This document shows, one piece after another, positions 8,601 through 15,360 of a DNA stretch of 15,360 nucleotides. The stretch spans positions 1-15,360 of the forward strand of contig JABMQA010001186.1 in assembly GCA_013203545.1 (NCBI GenBank). The letters run 5' to 3'. How positions within the stretch are numbered: position 1 is the stretch's first letter; each line of letters begins with the position of its first letter. The stretch is from Bacteroidota bacterium (GTDB lineage: Bacteria > Bacteroidota > Bacteroidia > Bacteroidales > 4484-276). A program made the translations under genes and the position numbers. The notes beneath the pieces are model-generated. The model searched no databases. It was not told where the DNA came from and worked only from the letters and a program-made list of their open reading frames with translations.

Positions 8601-9076
8601 CCGAAATTGAATTGCTTGAGGTCATCTGCACATGGCAGGTGCCGGAAGGCTGCCTGCAACCGGATGGCTATAATATTTACCGCAACAACAGCCAGCTCAA
8701 TACCGAATTGATTATTGATGCCGAATATCTTGATAAACCCGGAATCGGCACCTGGGAGTACTTTGTTACTGCAGTTTATTACCTGGGAGAGTCTGATGCT
8801 TCCAATACGGAGGTGATTGAAGTGACTTCCGTTGAAGAATATGTGAGGCAGCAGATCAGGGTATATCCCAATCCGGCATCCGGTGTGATCCAGCTGGGAA
8901 CGGATCTCCGGATCGATGGAATAAGGATACTTATGCTGGATGGAAGGGCATTAGCAAATATAAATGCTGACAGCTACTCATCCGGAATTAATGTAAGCGG
9001 AATGGCCCCTGGGCTCTATTTGCTTGAAGTTAATACGGAGGATGGAAAGGTAATTACAAAAATCGTGATTGAATAA
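5654..9076 (+). CDS. T9SS-exported repeat adhesin (five Y-G-G-G repeats, Ig-like, FN3 x2, sorting domain)
   Basis: The 1140-residue product starts with M-K-K-I-R and a hydrophobic signal peptide ending near residue 25; the A-rich leader before the ATG fits Bacteroidota. Five long repeats follow, marked by Y-G-G-G at residues 91, 254, 423, 588 and 753 (spacing 163-169), each continuing with short strands such as N-N-G and G-D-[IL]-x-N-N-G. This pattern suggests a beta-solenoid or stacked beta structure. Next come an Ig-like domain around 833-880 (Y-Q-W-F then G-T-Y-Y-C), FN3 domains at about 891-968 and 972-1058, and a T9SS type A sorting domain from about 1065 (V-Y-P-N-P-A) to the end. No enzyme motif is seen. 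The likely role is adhesion or a surface layer, inferred from architecture. The gene converges with the GLUG-protein gene; stop codons are 13 bases apart and the palindrome AAAAGCTTTT spans 9075-9084. Confidence 0.92.
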   Translation: MKKIRLALILVSILVTLAGNELYPAVFHSTPDGGHWDTNETWIEYGHPGTNDTAYVQSQVIVGYVNGYNYYDSYAGYVVVESNGSLLTGEYGGGSAIFTLFVTWDIINYGTIYNGAEALKISVHGDVYNYGNWSAYETYLVASDNQNIFLEAGKTFGGNWVVANGYEITAMSDITYTGVCGVWGNTIVGDFNLNGATLHMGDHVINTTGTLMYNGKIEGNFEIQGVFSVNKNVSDTLIFIGNITVTDTLKASVYGGGYGIQELLIEGNIINNGWIKDDMDTDNDDDLNILITGNIVNNARWTCNYVNFVGEGHQYISQSPGTFFESNFYDLNAEGNTFATTDITITKDVDLNGAILDMQGHNLTMTTWLKDGYLNNAQLTGGYLSSLTATTGLSVFGKVSINGDDNVFDCDVIVEDTLQSDNYGGGSIYYNLTVTGNFTNNGVLQNVNSGDMLRIYFEKDIHNNGVWLNAESVFTEEARQYISHAEGIFFGGNFVSQKTGAELFGNTNLHFSGNFNLGGSTMYFQGKTISIDGWLTNGTIDLAVLKNGFLQGLTTTSALEIHGIVTIDENNIFMNDVRVVDTLQSNEYGGGSKWFDLTIDGKITNDGLIRDMNSGDRLRMYVNGDLVNNGFWNHSATVLNGNDYQLFSQHGDVQYNGSFSSEKTGGDIIGSTDISFGGDFNLNGTQLDMMSNLLQINGWLTNGILDQAVLENGILQNMTITGGVEIRGLVTVDANNSFNGDLTVTDTLQSNSYGGGAIIFELFVGGSVVNNGLIRNINPGHWLQMYISGDITNNGDWLNYITRLNGLDDQQVRLVDGQNIDGQVQFDAVFATAPYQWFFEGVEITSGDFSGATSQVLTWNVPVQPDWYGTYYCQTGEGNTRNIIVGPGYFPADNLQVSQSCTDLHLTWDMDQGGEPDSWNVFRNSLLYVNVSEMEFADKMLFPGTEYEYYITAVYGEDESDPSDAVAMSIDIPENLNPTGLAAEIELLEVICTWQVPEGCLQPDGYNIYRNNSQLNTELIIDAEYLDKPGIGTWEYFVTAVYYLGESDASNTEVIEVTSVEEYVRQQIRVYPNPASGVIQLGTDLRIDGIRILMLDGRALANINADSYSSGINVSGMAPGLYLLEVNTEDGKVITKIVIE
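5830..8090 (+). repeat. Five ~495-base coding repeats (about 165 residues each)
   Basis: The Y-G-G-G codons start at 5924, 6413, 6920, 7415 and 7910, giving intervals of 489, 507, 495 and 495 bases. The last three copies are the most alike: they share D-T-L-Q-S-[ND] before Y-G-G-G and a D/N-x-N-[SP]-G segment after it. The first copy lacks the repeat's leading part and the second is the most diverged, which suggests growth of the array toward the C-terminal side. Confidence 0.85.
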
Positions 9077-9089
9077 AAGCTTTTCGCTG

Positions 9090-12000
9090 TTAATATTTCA
9101 ACAAAAGTTTTTTACTACTGTTTGCAGTTTTTACGATATAAACGCCATCGGCAAATTCATCCAATGCAACCTGCTGCTTGTAACCGTTGGCTTGTATGGA
9201 TTTGATATGGCAGCCATTGATATCAAAAATCTCCACCAAACCTTTTATGCCATTTAGGTAAATGGTTTTTGAGTAGGAATAAATTTTTCCTTTTGATGCA
9301 TGGTGATCGTTGATATTGGTATTTTGACCGGCTGTAAGGTACAGAACAAACCGATTCTCATAATTTCCCTGAGGGAGATAAACAGTGTATGTACTGCCAC
9401 TGAGCATGTTTGTGGTTTCACCGGTTTCGGTATCTTTAAGGTCAGCATCAATCATCGATTTCTGATAAATTGAGAAAGTATATTCGCCGGGACGGATAAC
9501 GTCAATTCCGCAGATAATGCTATCGGTGAAGGTATGAGCTGATTGTACTGCAAAATGCTCATGCTCATTATAAATGCGTGAATAAAGATTTGCACCGTTA
9601 TTGCCTTTAAGGGTCACAACATCAAAACTGCGATCCACCCATTTTGTCATCGATTCATGGAAACCAATAAGCGTTGAGGTTTTAGCCGTACTGCTTTCTG
9701 CAAAGAGTTGAAGCCCCGGCCATGATTTTTCCTGTGATTTGAAAAACATTGAACTGGCATGTTTCCGGATTTCCGGTTTAAAAATAATATTGCCTCCATT
9801 TCCAATTCTTACAGTGAAACCCTGGCAGGGTTCCAGAAAATCATACACAAACTCCGAACTGTCCCCAACCCCTGTAAAGCCACAATTACATATAATTTTA
9901 TAATCATTTGAAGCATCATTGGTAATATCATCTGTTTTCCATAAATAAACTGCTTCATAATTGTCATGCAGAATAGTGGAATTGTCGTGAAGGAAGTTGT
10001 TAAAAGGGTCGGCAAAGTTGTTTATTGATATTGTGGAAGTATAGGGGTTTCCGATTACATGATAACCTTCGCCACCTGCCTCGGTGTAACTGTTGTAAAA
10101 ACTAACACTGCCTGTGTTAACTTCGCCAACAAAAACAACGGTATTGCCCTCGCCCGACGCATTAGCATCATTGTTAAAATATCCATATCCATTACTCATA
10201 TCAAATTGGTGATCATCCATTAAAGGGGGGCTTCCATGTAACAAATCGGCCCAGGAACTGTTTGGATTTGTTTCCGCTTCGTTCCACTGTTCAAAAATGT
10301 CACTGGTGTCGGAAGGGTTTAGTCCCATATAAAAATCACCACCAACAGTTTTCAAGTTTTTCATAGTTGTTGAACCTGTATTAACAGGAATGTGAACAAA
10401 ATGATAATTGTTTGACTCAAGAAAACACTGCACTTTTATGTTGCCACTCGACTGATTAGTAACGATGAGTTTTGCCGTATTCTCAGATGTGGATTCCAGG
10501 GTAAGGCTGGCATTGTTGTTAACCGTGAGTTTTTTGATGCTTATTTGATCGGTAGCTGAAATAATTGGATCGTTACTTGCGTCGGGTATCAGCACATCGT
10601 CGTCCATACCCGGAACAAAGCCAAAATTCCAGTTATCGGAATTGGACCAGTCAGAATCGCTTGTGCCTTCCCAAACAATTTGCCCGTCAATCTGTTGGGG
10701 AGTGCCAATAAGATACGGGTAACCGTTATTAATATCCGGGTCTATATCCCAATAATTACCGAAGCCCCAGCCCTGGTATGTACTTTGACGTTTCATGTCA
10801 GAAGTGGATCTACCTATACCTATATCCGGTGGGTTTGAAGTAATTATTCCTGTGCTTTCTTTATCATAATAGGAGTGATTGACATCGCCGTAGTAGGTAG
10901 ATACTATGCCGTTCCAGGTGAGATCGTTTTCTACTACAGTAATTTTTCCTGTGGCATAGCAATATTTAATAGTGCAGCCACCTTCGAAGTATCCTGCCAA
11001 TCCTGCAGCTTGACCATATCCGTTAGTTTCGCCTGTAGCATAACAATTTTGAATTCTACTATCTTCAATAAGCCTACCGGATAAACCGCCTAATTGTCTG
11101 TATCCAAATACATCACCTTTGGCACTGGAAAGATCGATTACAGAACCATCGCCAACTTCTCCTACAAGCCCGCCAATATATTGAGTATCATCATTTGTAT
11201 GGGTTCCGTTATTCACATTCCCCGAAGCAAAACATTTAAAAACATATCCATTCAAAATACGTCCTATCAGCCCACCGCAATAGGCTCTGCTATCGCTGTC
11301 AGGGTTTATGTTTCCTTTGGCATAGCAATTATCGACACGGGTATTGTTGCATTGCCCTATCAATCCTCCAAAATACCATTTGCTTCCGCTTACCTTTCCA
11401 AGCGCATAACAATGGCTAACAGGTTGTGATTGATCAATATATCCGATAAGGCCTCCCAGTGATTTTCCGGTCCCGTAAACATCACCCGTTGCATGGGAAT
11501 ATGTAATGGTAGTCGAAAAATTTGCTTCACCCACAAGCCCACCGGTGTTTTCACCGCCATTAATATTACCGGATGCATAGCAGTTTGTTATTGTAGAATT
11601 GGAATTGGCACCTGCTAATCCACCACAACCATAATCTGTCGCCGTAACAGCGCCTGAAGCATTACAATCTTTCAGGGTTGAGAGCTCATTGTTAAATCCT
11701 ACCAAACCACCGATATATTTTTTACCTGTTACATTTCCTGTGGCATAACAATATTGAATATTGCAACTGTAATTATATCCAACCAGGCCGCCTATACGTT
11801 CCGAATTACCATGAACAGCTGCGGATGAATAACAATAATCAATAGCAGCGCCGTACAGGTTATAGCCTATTAATCCACCAACAAACCTGTTCCCGGATAC
11901 TGTTCCTTTAGTATGGCAATGGGATATGTATGTCAGGCTGTCCCTGCTATATCCTACAAGACCTCCTGTTTTATTTTGTCCTGTGATATTCACATTTTCC

Positions 12001-12455
12001 AATCTAAGGTTAGATATTTTTGCTCCATTAACGATCATCCCAAACATGCCTATATTATCACAGCAGGGCTGATTTACAAATAGTCCTAATATTGCAAAGC
12101 TATTTCCATTATATGATCCTGAAAAAGGAATCTTCTGTCGTTTACCTTCATCGGGGTCATCACCTATTGGGATAAAACCCATAGGCACATCCGCTGTTGC
12201 GGGATTATGATCATGGTCACCAACATTCCATGTATTGGTTTCAGTGGCATCTATATCGGATGTCTGGATAAAGTATTTACTCCATTCGCTGGTGTTGATG
12301 CTTAACCAGTAAAGGTTGTTAAGTGTGGAAATCACATACGGATCCTGGTTTGTTCCACTTCCTGTGGGTTGTACAGGGTTTTGGGCATTTAATCCGGGCA
12401 TTTGTAAAATCATACATAAACCCAAAAGCAACGAAAGCGTTATTATCCTTTTCAT
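9090..12455 (-). CDS. T9SS-type surface protein with 12 GLUG repeats
   Basis: The start is set at 12455, where M-K-R-I-I-T-L-S-L-L-L opens a signal peptide ending after A-Q at residue 25; the upstream methionine at 12479 would put eight polar residues before it. The product is about 1121 residues. An N-terminal segment (G-S-G-T-N-Q-D-P-Y-V-I) typical of GLUG proteins leads into 12 GLUG repeats (about residues 163-507) built on G-G-L-[VI]-G and C-Y-A-[TS]-G. A closing segment, I-N-N-G-Y-P-Y-L (about 576-583), follows. A domain starting W-S-N-S-D-N-W-N (about 602) and a long beta-rich region precede a C-terminal ~75-residue domain resembling T9SS type A (V-E-I-F-D-I-N-G, G-V-Y-I-V-K-T). This last domain lacks the usual P-N-P entry motif. 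GLUG repeats occur in surface adhesins and IgA-peptidase-like proteins; no peptidase motif is seen here. It is the last gene of the three-gene - strand cluster. Confidence 0.9.
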   Translation of the reverse strand: MKRIITLSLLLGLCMILQMPGLNAQNPVQPTGSGTNQDPYVISTLNNLYWLSINTSEWSKYFIQTSDIDATETNTWNVGDHDHNPATADVPMGFIPIGDDPDEGKRQKIPFSGSYNGNSFAILGLFVNQPCCDNIGMFGMIVNGAKISNLRLENVNITGQNKTGGLVGYSRDSLTYISHCHTKGTVSGNRFVGGLIGYNLYGAAIDYCYSSAAVHGNSERIGGLVGYNYSCNIQYCYATGNVTGKKYIGGLVGFNNELSTLKDCNASGAVTATDYGCGGLAGANSNSTITNCYASGNINGGENTGGLVGEANFSTTITYSHATGDVYGTGKSLGGLIGYIDQSQPVSHCYALGKVSGSKWYFGGLIGQCNNTRVDNCYAKGNINPDSDSRAYCGGLIGRILNGYVFKCFASGNVNNGTHTNDDTQYIGGLVGEVGDGSVIDLSSAKGDVFGYRQLGGLSGRLIEDSRIQNCYATGETNGYGQAAGLAGYFEGGCTIKYCYATGKITVVENDLTWNGIVSTYYGDVNHSYYDKESTGIITSNPPDIGIGRSTSDMKRQSTYQGWGFGNYWDIDPDINNGYPYLIGTPQQIDGQIVWEGTSDSDWSNSDNWNFGFVPGMDDDVLIPDASNDPIISATDQISIKKLTVNNNASLTLESTSENTAKLIVTNQSSGNIKVQCFLESNNYHFVHIPVNTGSTTMKNLKTVGGDFYMGLNPSDTSDIFEQWNEAETNPNSSWADLLHGSPPLMDDHQFDMSNGYGYFNNDANASGEGNTVVFVGEVNTGSVSFYNSYTEAGGEGYHVIGNPYTSTISINNFADPFNNFLHDNSTILHDNYEAVYLWKTDDITNDASNDYKIICNCGFTGVGDSSEFVYDFLEPCQGFTVRIGNGGNIIFKPEIRKHASSMFFKSQEKSWPGLQLFAESSTAKTSTLIGFHESMTKWVDRSFDVVTLKGNNGANLYSRIYNEHEHFAVQSAHTFTDSIICGIDVIRPGEYTFSIYQKSMIDADLKDTETGETTNMLSGSTYTVYLPQGNYENRFVLYLTAGQNTNINDHHASKGKIYSYSKTIYLNGIKGLVEIFDINGCHIKSIQANGYKQQVALDEFADGVYIVKTANSSKKLLLKY
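10935..11969 (-). repeat. Array of 12 GLUG repeats
   Basis: Twelve G/A-G-L-x-G motifs are spaced 26-34 residues apart (mean about 29), each followed by an I-x-x-C-Y-A-T/S-G-like strand. Most repeats keep the cysteine; repeats 6 and 10 replace it with serine. The regular spacing indicates a right-handed beta-helix-like stack, as expected for GLUG proteins. Confidence 0.88.
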
Positions 12456-12499
12456 ATCATAAAAATTTATTCGATACATGTTATCCGGTTTATGGCTTG

Positions 12500-13672
12500 C
12501 TAATCAAGGATAGTAATTTTCTTTCCTTTGCTTTTGTCCCAACCGTCAGAACTGGAGCCATTGTATTTTTTGTAGTGAATATACAATGTATCCCCGTTAT
12601 CCACCCAAAGATGGCTATAGCCGTAATTACTTTCAGCACCTGAATCATCGAAGACGTAGTTATCAAACCAAACTTCATCACCATCTTCAGTAAAACCGGC
12701 AAAAATCCGGATATGGGTCTGGGAATGGTTATGTCCTGTTAGAATGCCGAGAACATTGTATGGGTGTGCTATTTGAGTTTCAAGATCCCGTCGGCACAAA
12801 AGATTGATCATTTTAGCACGCATATCATCTGTCCACCATCTGGCTTCGTTGCTAAACGATTCCCATCCGTAATGCTGCAGTATAAATATACCCATGGTGC
12901 TGTCGGGGGCATGGGTTTCCAGAACATTTTTAATCCAGTTTATTTTGTCTTCATCAAACACGCTTTTATCACCATCTTTTTCTTTGGCATACGAACAAAC
13001 AGACAATCCTGCGTGGATGAAAAGAAATCTTCCAACTTTCCAGTAGTAACAGTCATAATTGTGATAATCATCGTTTTTATAGAAATGCTTCATGCGGTCT
13101 GTAACATAGTCTCTCATATAGTTCCAGCCGTCAGTTTCACTTGCGGCCCCATGATTTCCAATATTAACATATACCGGCAGGTTGATTCTATACCCCTCAG
13201 AATATGCCTTATAATCACTATCTATACATCCTGCTATGGCACCCCCATCATCCCCGGGGTAATTTTTCTCATAGAGTTGTCGGAATGCAACCAGGTTTTG
13301 AACATTTTCCGCATCGATAGCATCGCCTAAATGCACGATAAAGTTTTCATTCTGGCCCCAATGGGATATGTCATAGTTCATATCACTAATAATCCTCTGG
13401 TTTCTTTTAATATGATCACCATCGCTGTTCAAGCAATTGGTACAATTAATATGACTATCTGCTATAATTCCAAACGCGATCGATTTCTTATTTTCATCCA
13501 CCGTATGATAGTGGGCTTTATATGGTGTCCCCGGATGGGTTTGGTTCCTAGTTTTTTTCATCCTGGCCTCTGAGTTATCCGTTTCACTTTTTTCGCAAGT
13601 GATGAAAATAAGTGATAAAAGGAAGCTCAGAAATAGAATTGCTGCAAATCTGTTTTTGTAAAAATCTTTCAT
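12500..13672 (-). CDS. Lipoprotein metallophosphoesterase (calcineurin-like)
   Basis: The 390-residue product has a lipoprotein-type signal peptide with a candidate lipidated cysteine at 26 (F-I-T-C), then an acidic tail (E-K-S-E-T-D) that may favour surface exposure. The calcineurin-like metal-site motifs are in order: D-S-H (D72, H74), G-D-A-I-D (D117, D120), G-N-H (N173, H174), H267 in L-Q-H-Y, and G-H-N-H (H314, H316). These should bind a two-metal centre and hydrolyse a phosphate ester, but the substrate cannot be read from sequence. A C-x-x-C pair (C77, C80) sits beside the first metal motif. The start is chosen for the signal peptide. It lies 21 bases after the barrel gene and 44 bases before the GLUG gene, so the three are probably co-transcribed. 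It could also be described simply as a secreted phosphodiesterase. Confidence 0.9.
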   Translation of the reverse strand: MKDFYKNRFAAILFLSFLLSLIFITCEKSETDNSEARMKKTRNQTHPGTPYKAHYHTVDENKKSIAFGIIADSHINCTNCLNSDGDHIKRNQRIISDMNYDISHWGQNENFIVHLGDAIDAENVQNLVAFRQLYEKNYPGDDGGAIAGCIDSDYKAYSEGYRINLPVYVNIGNHGAASETDGWNYMRDYVTDRMKHFYKNDDYHNYDCYYWKVGRFLFIHAGLSVCSYAKEKDGDKSVFDEDKINWIKNVLETHAPDSTMGIFILQHYGWESFSNEARWWTDDMRAKMINLLCRRDLETQIAHPYNVLGILTGHNHSQTHIRIFAGFTEDGDEVWFDNYVFDDSGAESNYGYSHLWVDNGDTLYIHYKKYNGSSSDGWDKSKGKKITILD

Positions 13673-13693
13673 GGCCTGGTGTTTTAAGTTTTA

Positions 13694-14557
13694 TCAGAAA
13701 TTGATTTTTAAACCAATATTCAATCCTATGCTTCCGAAGGGTAATGCAAATTTCAATTCCTGCCTGGGCTTGGTGTAATCCGGTTCAGGATTATTCGGGT
13801 CGTATGGTTCTCTATCATAACTGTCAACATATTCGACCTCCTTGTTATAAACATGCAGGTTTGGTAATATGTCGGCCCCGTTTTCGGTAGCTTTGGTAAG
13901 CGTACTTTTCGTAGGGCTGTAAGACATGTTTATGGTGTTGATTTCTCCGAAAAGGGATAGTTTGTCGTTCAGCTTAAAAATGACTCCTGCAGCAGCATTT
14001 ATTCCAAAAGCCATTCCTCCCTCATATTCTGATTCGCCGGATTGGCCATAATTAAAATCATCATCGGTGTAAAATACTTTGCCTAGGCCAAATACACAGC
14101 CAAATTTTGCATAGGGATCAAATTTATCAAACCCTGCACGTATTACAATTGATGGTGAAAACCGCAACATATTGGAAGATAGTGTGTACTTTATGTTGCT
14201 CATTTCGGTTTGTCTTTTTGCTTCAAAAGTGCTTCCCCACAGATAGGATATTCCCAGGTCTGCACCCACATGTTTATTAAACATGTATCCAAAAGCAGCT
14301 TCTGCATTAAACCCTTGTCCGAGGGAGATAAAGATTGACTCAAAATGCTCGTTACCATTATTCATTGTAACATTATACATTTCAAAGGAATTGGCGAGAT
14401 TTTGTGAGTTCATCTTGTAGGCATAACCAACTTTAATATCAACATAAAATCCCTTTGATTTTGAAGATGAAACGGTTTTATTGGTTTCCTGCGATAATAT
14501 GCAGTTGGAAAACAACGGTATTAGAAAGAGTGGTAAAAGACATCTGATTTTTTTCAT
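13694..14557 (-). CDS. Outer-membrane beta-barrel protein
   Basis: The 287-residue product opens with M-K-K-I-R and a hydrophobic stretch; the signal is cleaved near residues 19-23, and a cysteine at 19 leaves a lipoprotein signal possible. The rest alternates hydrophobic and polar residues in short strands with glycine/aromatic turns (G-F-Y-V-D-I-K-V-G-Y-A-Y, G-A-D-L-G-I-S-Y, F-G-I-N-A-A-A-G-V). It ends G-L-N-I-G-L-K-I-N-F, an aromatic C-terminal strand typical of outer-membrane barrels. A poorly conserved loop near 230-265 is rich in charged and proline residues. It does not show the features of the T9SS accessory barrel PorP/SprF. First gene of the - strand cluster; function unknown. Confidence 0.85.
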   Translation of the reverse strand: MKKIRCLLPLFLIPLFSNCILSQETNKTVSSSKSKGFYVDIKVGYAYKMNSQNLANSFEMYNVTMNNGNEHFESIFISLGQGFNAEAAFGYMFNKHVGADLGISYLWGSTFEAKRQTEMSNIKYTLSSNMLRFSPSIVIRAGFDKFDPYAKFGCVFGLGKVFYTDDDFNYGQSGESEYEGGMAFGINAAAGVIFKLNDKLSLFGEINTINMSYSPTKSTLTKATENGADILPNLHVYNKEVEYVDSYDREPYDPNNPEPDYTKPRQELKFALPFGSIGLNIGLKINF

Positions 14558-14902
14558 TTTTCATTATTTAATTGATGTATGATAATTTTTAGCGGTTTTG
14601 CTGCCTTAACCGTGATATTTTCATATTGCCTGGAATCAAGAGTGTAAATCTAAGAAAAAAACTTAACCCTGACTGAGGAAGCATGTAAAATGGTGCCGGG
14701 TTTTAGAAAATTTAACCCACATTGCGTATTAAAACCTGAACTATTTTGTGTCAAGACGGGGCTAATCAAATTAAATATCATTTTGAGACAGCATCTCAGG
14801 GAATAACAGTTTGAAGCTAATGTTCCATAAGTTGGCTCAATCGAGTCCGGTAAATGTGCAAAGGCCTTAAAATAAAAATTCGTTGGGGAGGAGTTACTTT
14901 TG
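14558..14902. other. 345-base non-coding stretch upstream of the barrel operon
   Basis: No convincing gene is seen; a possible 89-residue - strand frame overlaps the end of the propeller gene and has no recognisable features. Weak inverted repeats occur: CGGTT/AACCG (14593-14597 and 14608-14612), GGGTT/AACCC (14698-14702 and 14714-14718) and TGAGA/TCTCA (14784-14788 and 14794-14798). None is followed by a convincing T-run. The best - strand -7 match (complement of 14645-14652, TAGATTTA) has a mismatch and no partner -33 element, so the operon promoter is not located with confidence. Confidence 0.45.
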
Positions 14903-15220
14903 CTATTTCCTAATCTCATAGGCCATTAAAGCATTGGTATGCCTCAAATAGAGTCTGCCGTCATGGATTACCGGATGTGCCCAGAATGGCCCGTTGTCAC
15001 CTAATGTCACCTGGAAACTGCTGACAATATCAAGCGAATCTGGTGTGGCTCTGGCAAGTCCTACGTTGCCATTCTTTTCATCATACAGGTAAAGCATATC
15101 TTCAGCAGCAATGATTGATCCTTTGCAGTGCCATTCCTTTTCCCAGATTTTACGACCGGAATCCCATTCAATGCAACACCAGTTGCCAGTGCTGTTGTTG
15201 AGCCAGTTGGCACCATAAAT
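14903..15220 (-). pseudogene. PQQ-like beta-propeller protein, 3' remnant cut by an insertion element
   Basis: The last 105 residues of a beta-propeller protein read cleanly from Y-G-A-N-W-L-N-N to the stop at 14903. They keep the family pattern of a C-terminal blade (W-D-S-G-R-K-I-W-E-K, G-S-I-I-A-A, W-A-H-P-V-I, L-Y-L-R-H). These PQQ-type propellers are exported and often act in periplasmic or surface redox or scaffold roles, but this remnant keeps no catalytic site to judge. Beyond 15220 the sequence is unrelated, and the frame soon meets an in-frame TGA. The 5' part must lie beyond the window or be lost. An intact shorter gene starting near 15097 is possible but would lack most of the fold, so a pseudogene is more likely. 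Confidence 0.78.
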
Positions 15221-15246
15221 AGGGTCTGCTGAAAAAATCCCATACC

Positions 15247-15277
15247 ATTGTCAGTTGGTAAATTCAGCGTATATTTG
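15247..15277 (+). promoter_or_regulatory. Bacteroidota promoter for the element's transposase
   Basis: TTG at 15248-15250 and TATATTTG at 15270-15277 are separated by 19 bases. Together they match the Bacteroidota -33/-7 consensus (TTTG-N19-TAnnTTTG) nearly perfectly. The start codon at 15299 is 22 bases downstream, with a GGA-containing leader. Confidence 0.65.
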
Positions 15278-15298
15278 AACGGATATAAGCAAGGAAAA

Positions 15299-15360
15299 AT
15301 GATAAAACAGCGAAAAAAGCGTGCATCTGCGCCCAATTATGTCAGTCCAAACCAGCTAAG
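15299..15360 (+). CDS. Probable transposase, N-terminal 20 residues (partial)
   Basis: An ATG preceded by AAGGA opens a frame that continues through the window edge. The first residues are strongly basic (M-I-K-Q-R-K-K-R) and then read A-P-N-Y-V-S-P-N-Q-L. This resembles the start of IS4/IS5-type transposases of Bacteroidota, but 20 residues are not enough to name the family. Its place just inside the apparent element end and behind a strong promoter supports the call. Confidence 0.5.
   Translation, partial: MIKQRKKRASAPNYVSPNQL

Larger units (their letters stand above)
15221..15360 (+). mobile_element. Left end of an insertion sequence (partial)
   Basis: The propeller sequence stops at 15220-15221, where AGGGTCTGCTGAAAAAATCC begins. 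This resembles a terminal inverted repeat of an insertion sequence, and a promoter and a basic transposase-like start follow within 80 bases. The other end lies outside the window, so the element's length, family and target-site duplication cannot be seen. Confidence 0.6.

Noticed and set aside
13694..14557. PorP/SprF-type T9SS accessory barrel
   Set aside because: The expected N-terminal pattern of that family is not seen, so only a generic barrel call is made.
14650..14919. 89-residue - strand open frame in the gap upstream of the barrel gene
   Set aside because: It overlaps the end of the propeller gene, has no signal, domain or leader features and uses rare-looking residue runs; likely chance.
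15061..15336. 91-residue - strand open frame across the element junction
   Set aside because: It crosses from element DNA into the propeller gene in the wrong frame; the propeller's own frame is clearly the coding one.

Overview
The window looks like a stretch of a Bacteroidota (Bacteroidales/Marinilabiliales-like) chromosome. Four large secreted proteins end in C-terminal domains of the type IX secretion system (T9SS) kind, and three of these carry the classic 'P-N-P-A' entry motif. Start codons are preceded by A-rich leaders rather than strong Shine-Dalgarno sequences. The best promoter (15247-15277) fits the Bacteroidota TTG-N19-TAnnTTTG pattern. No exact taxon can be named from the sequence.

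Left part, + strand (1-5293). The tail of one T9SS cargo protein (2-469) is followed after 10 bases by a tandem paralogue (480-4415). That paralogue is built from a signal peptide, a jelly-roll-like N-terminal domain, three alternating CARDB-like/GEVED modules, an Ig-like linker domain, an FN3 domain and a T9SS sorting domain. A small cytosolic protein with a possible START/SRPBCC-like fold follows (4571-5293).

Middle. A 360-base non-coding stretch (5294-5653) is rich in inverted and direct repeats. It precedes a second T9SS adhesin (5654-9076) made of five ~165-residue repeats marked by Y-G-G-G, then an Ig-like domain, two FN3 domains and a sorting domain.

Right part, - strand (9090-14557). 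Reading leftward, a probable operon encodes an outer-membrane beta-barrel protein, a lipoprotein metallophosphoesterase and a large surface protein with 12 GLUG repeats. The gaps are 21 and 44 bases. The last gene converges on the + strand adhesin with only 13 bases between the stop codons.

Right edge. After a 345-base non-coding stretch comes the 3' end of a PQQ-type beta-propeller gene (14903-15220, - strand). Its reading frame breaks at about 15221, where a sequence resembling an insertion-sequence end begins. A Bacteroidota promoter and the first 20 codons of a probable transposase follow, so the propeller gene is most likely broken by the insertion.

Most of the window therefore encodes the cell surface: very large, repeat-rich, T9SS-exported proteins plus an envelope operon. 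No defence system, CRISPR array or RNA gene was found. The best candidates for novelty are the ~165-residue repeat family, the barrel/phosphoesterase/GLUG operon, the repeat-dense leader upstream of 5654, and the IS disruption at the right edge.
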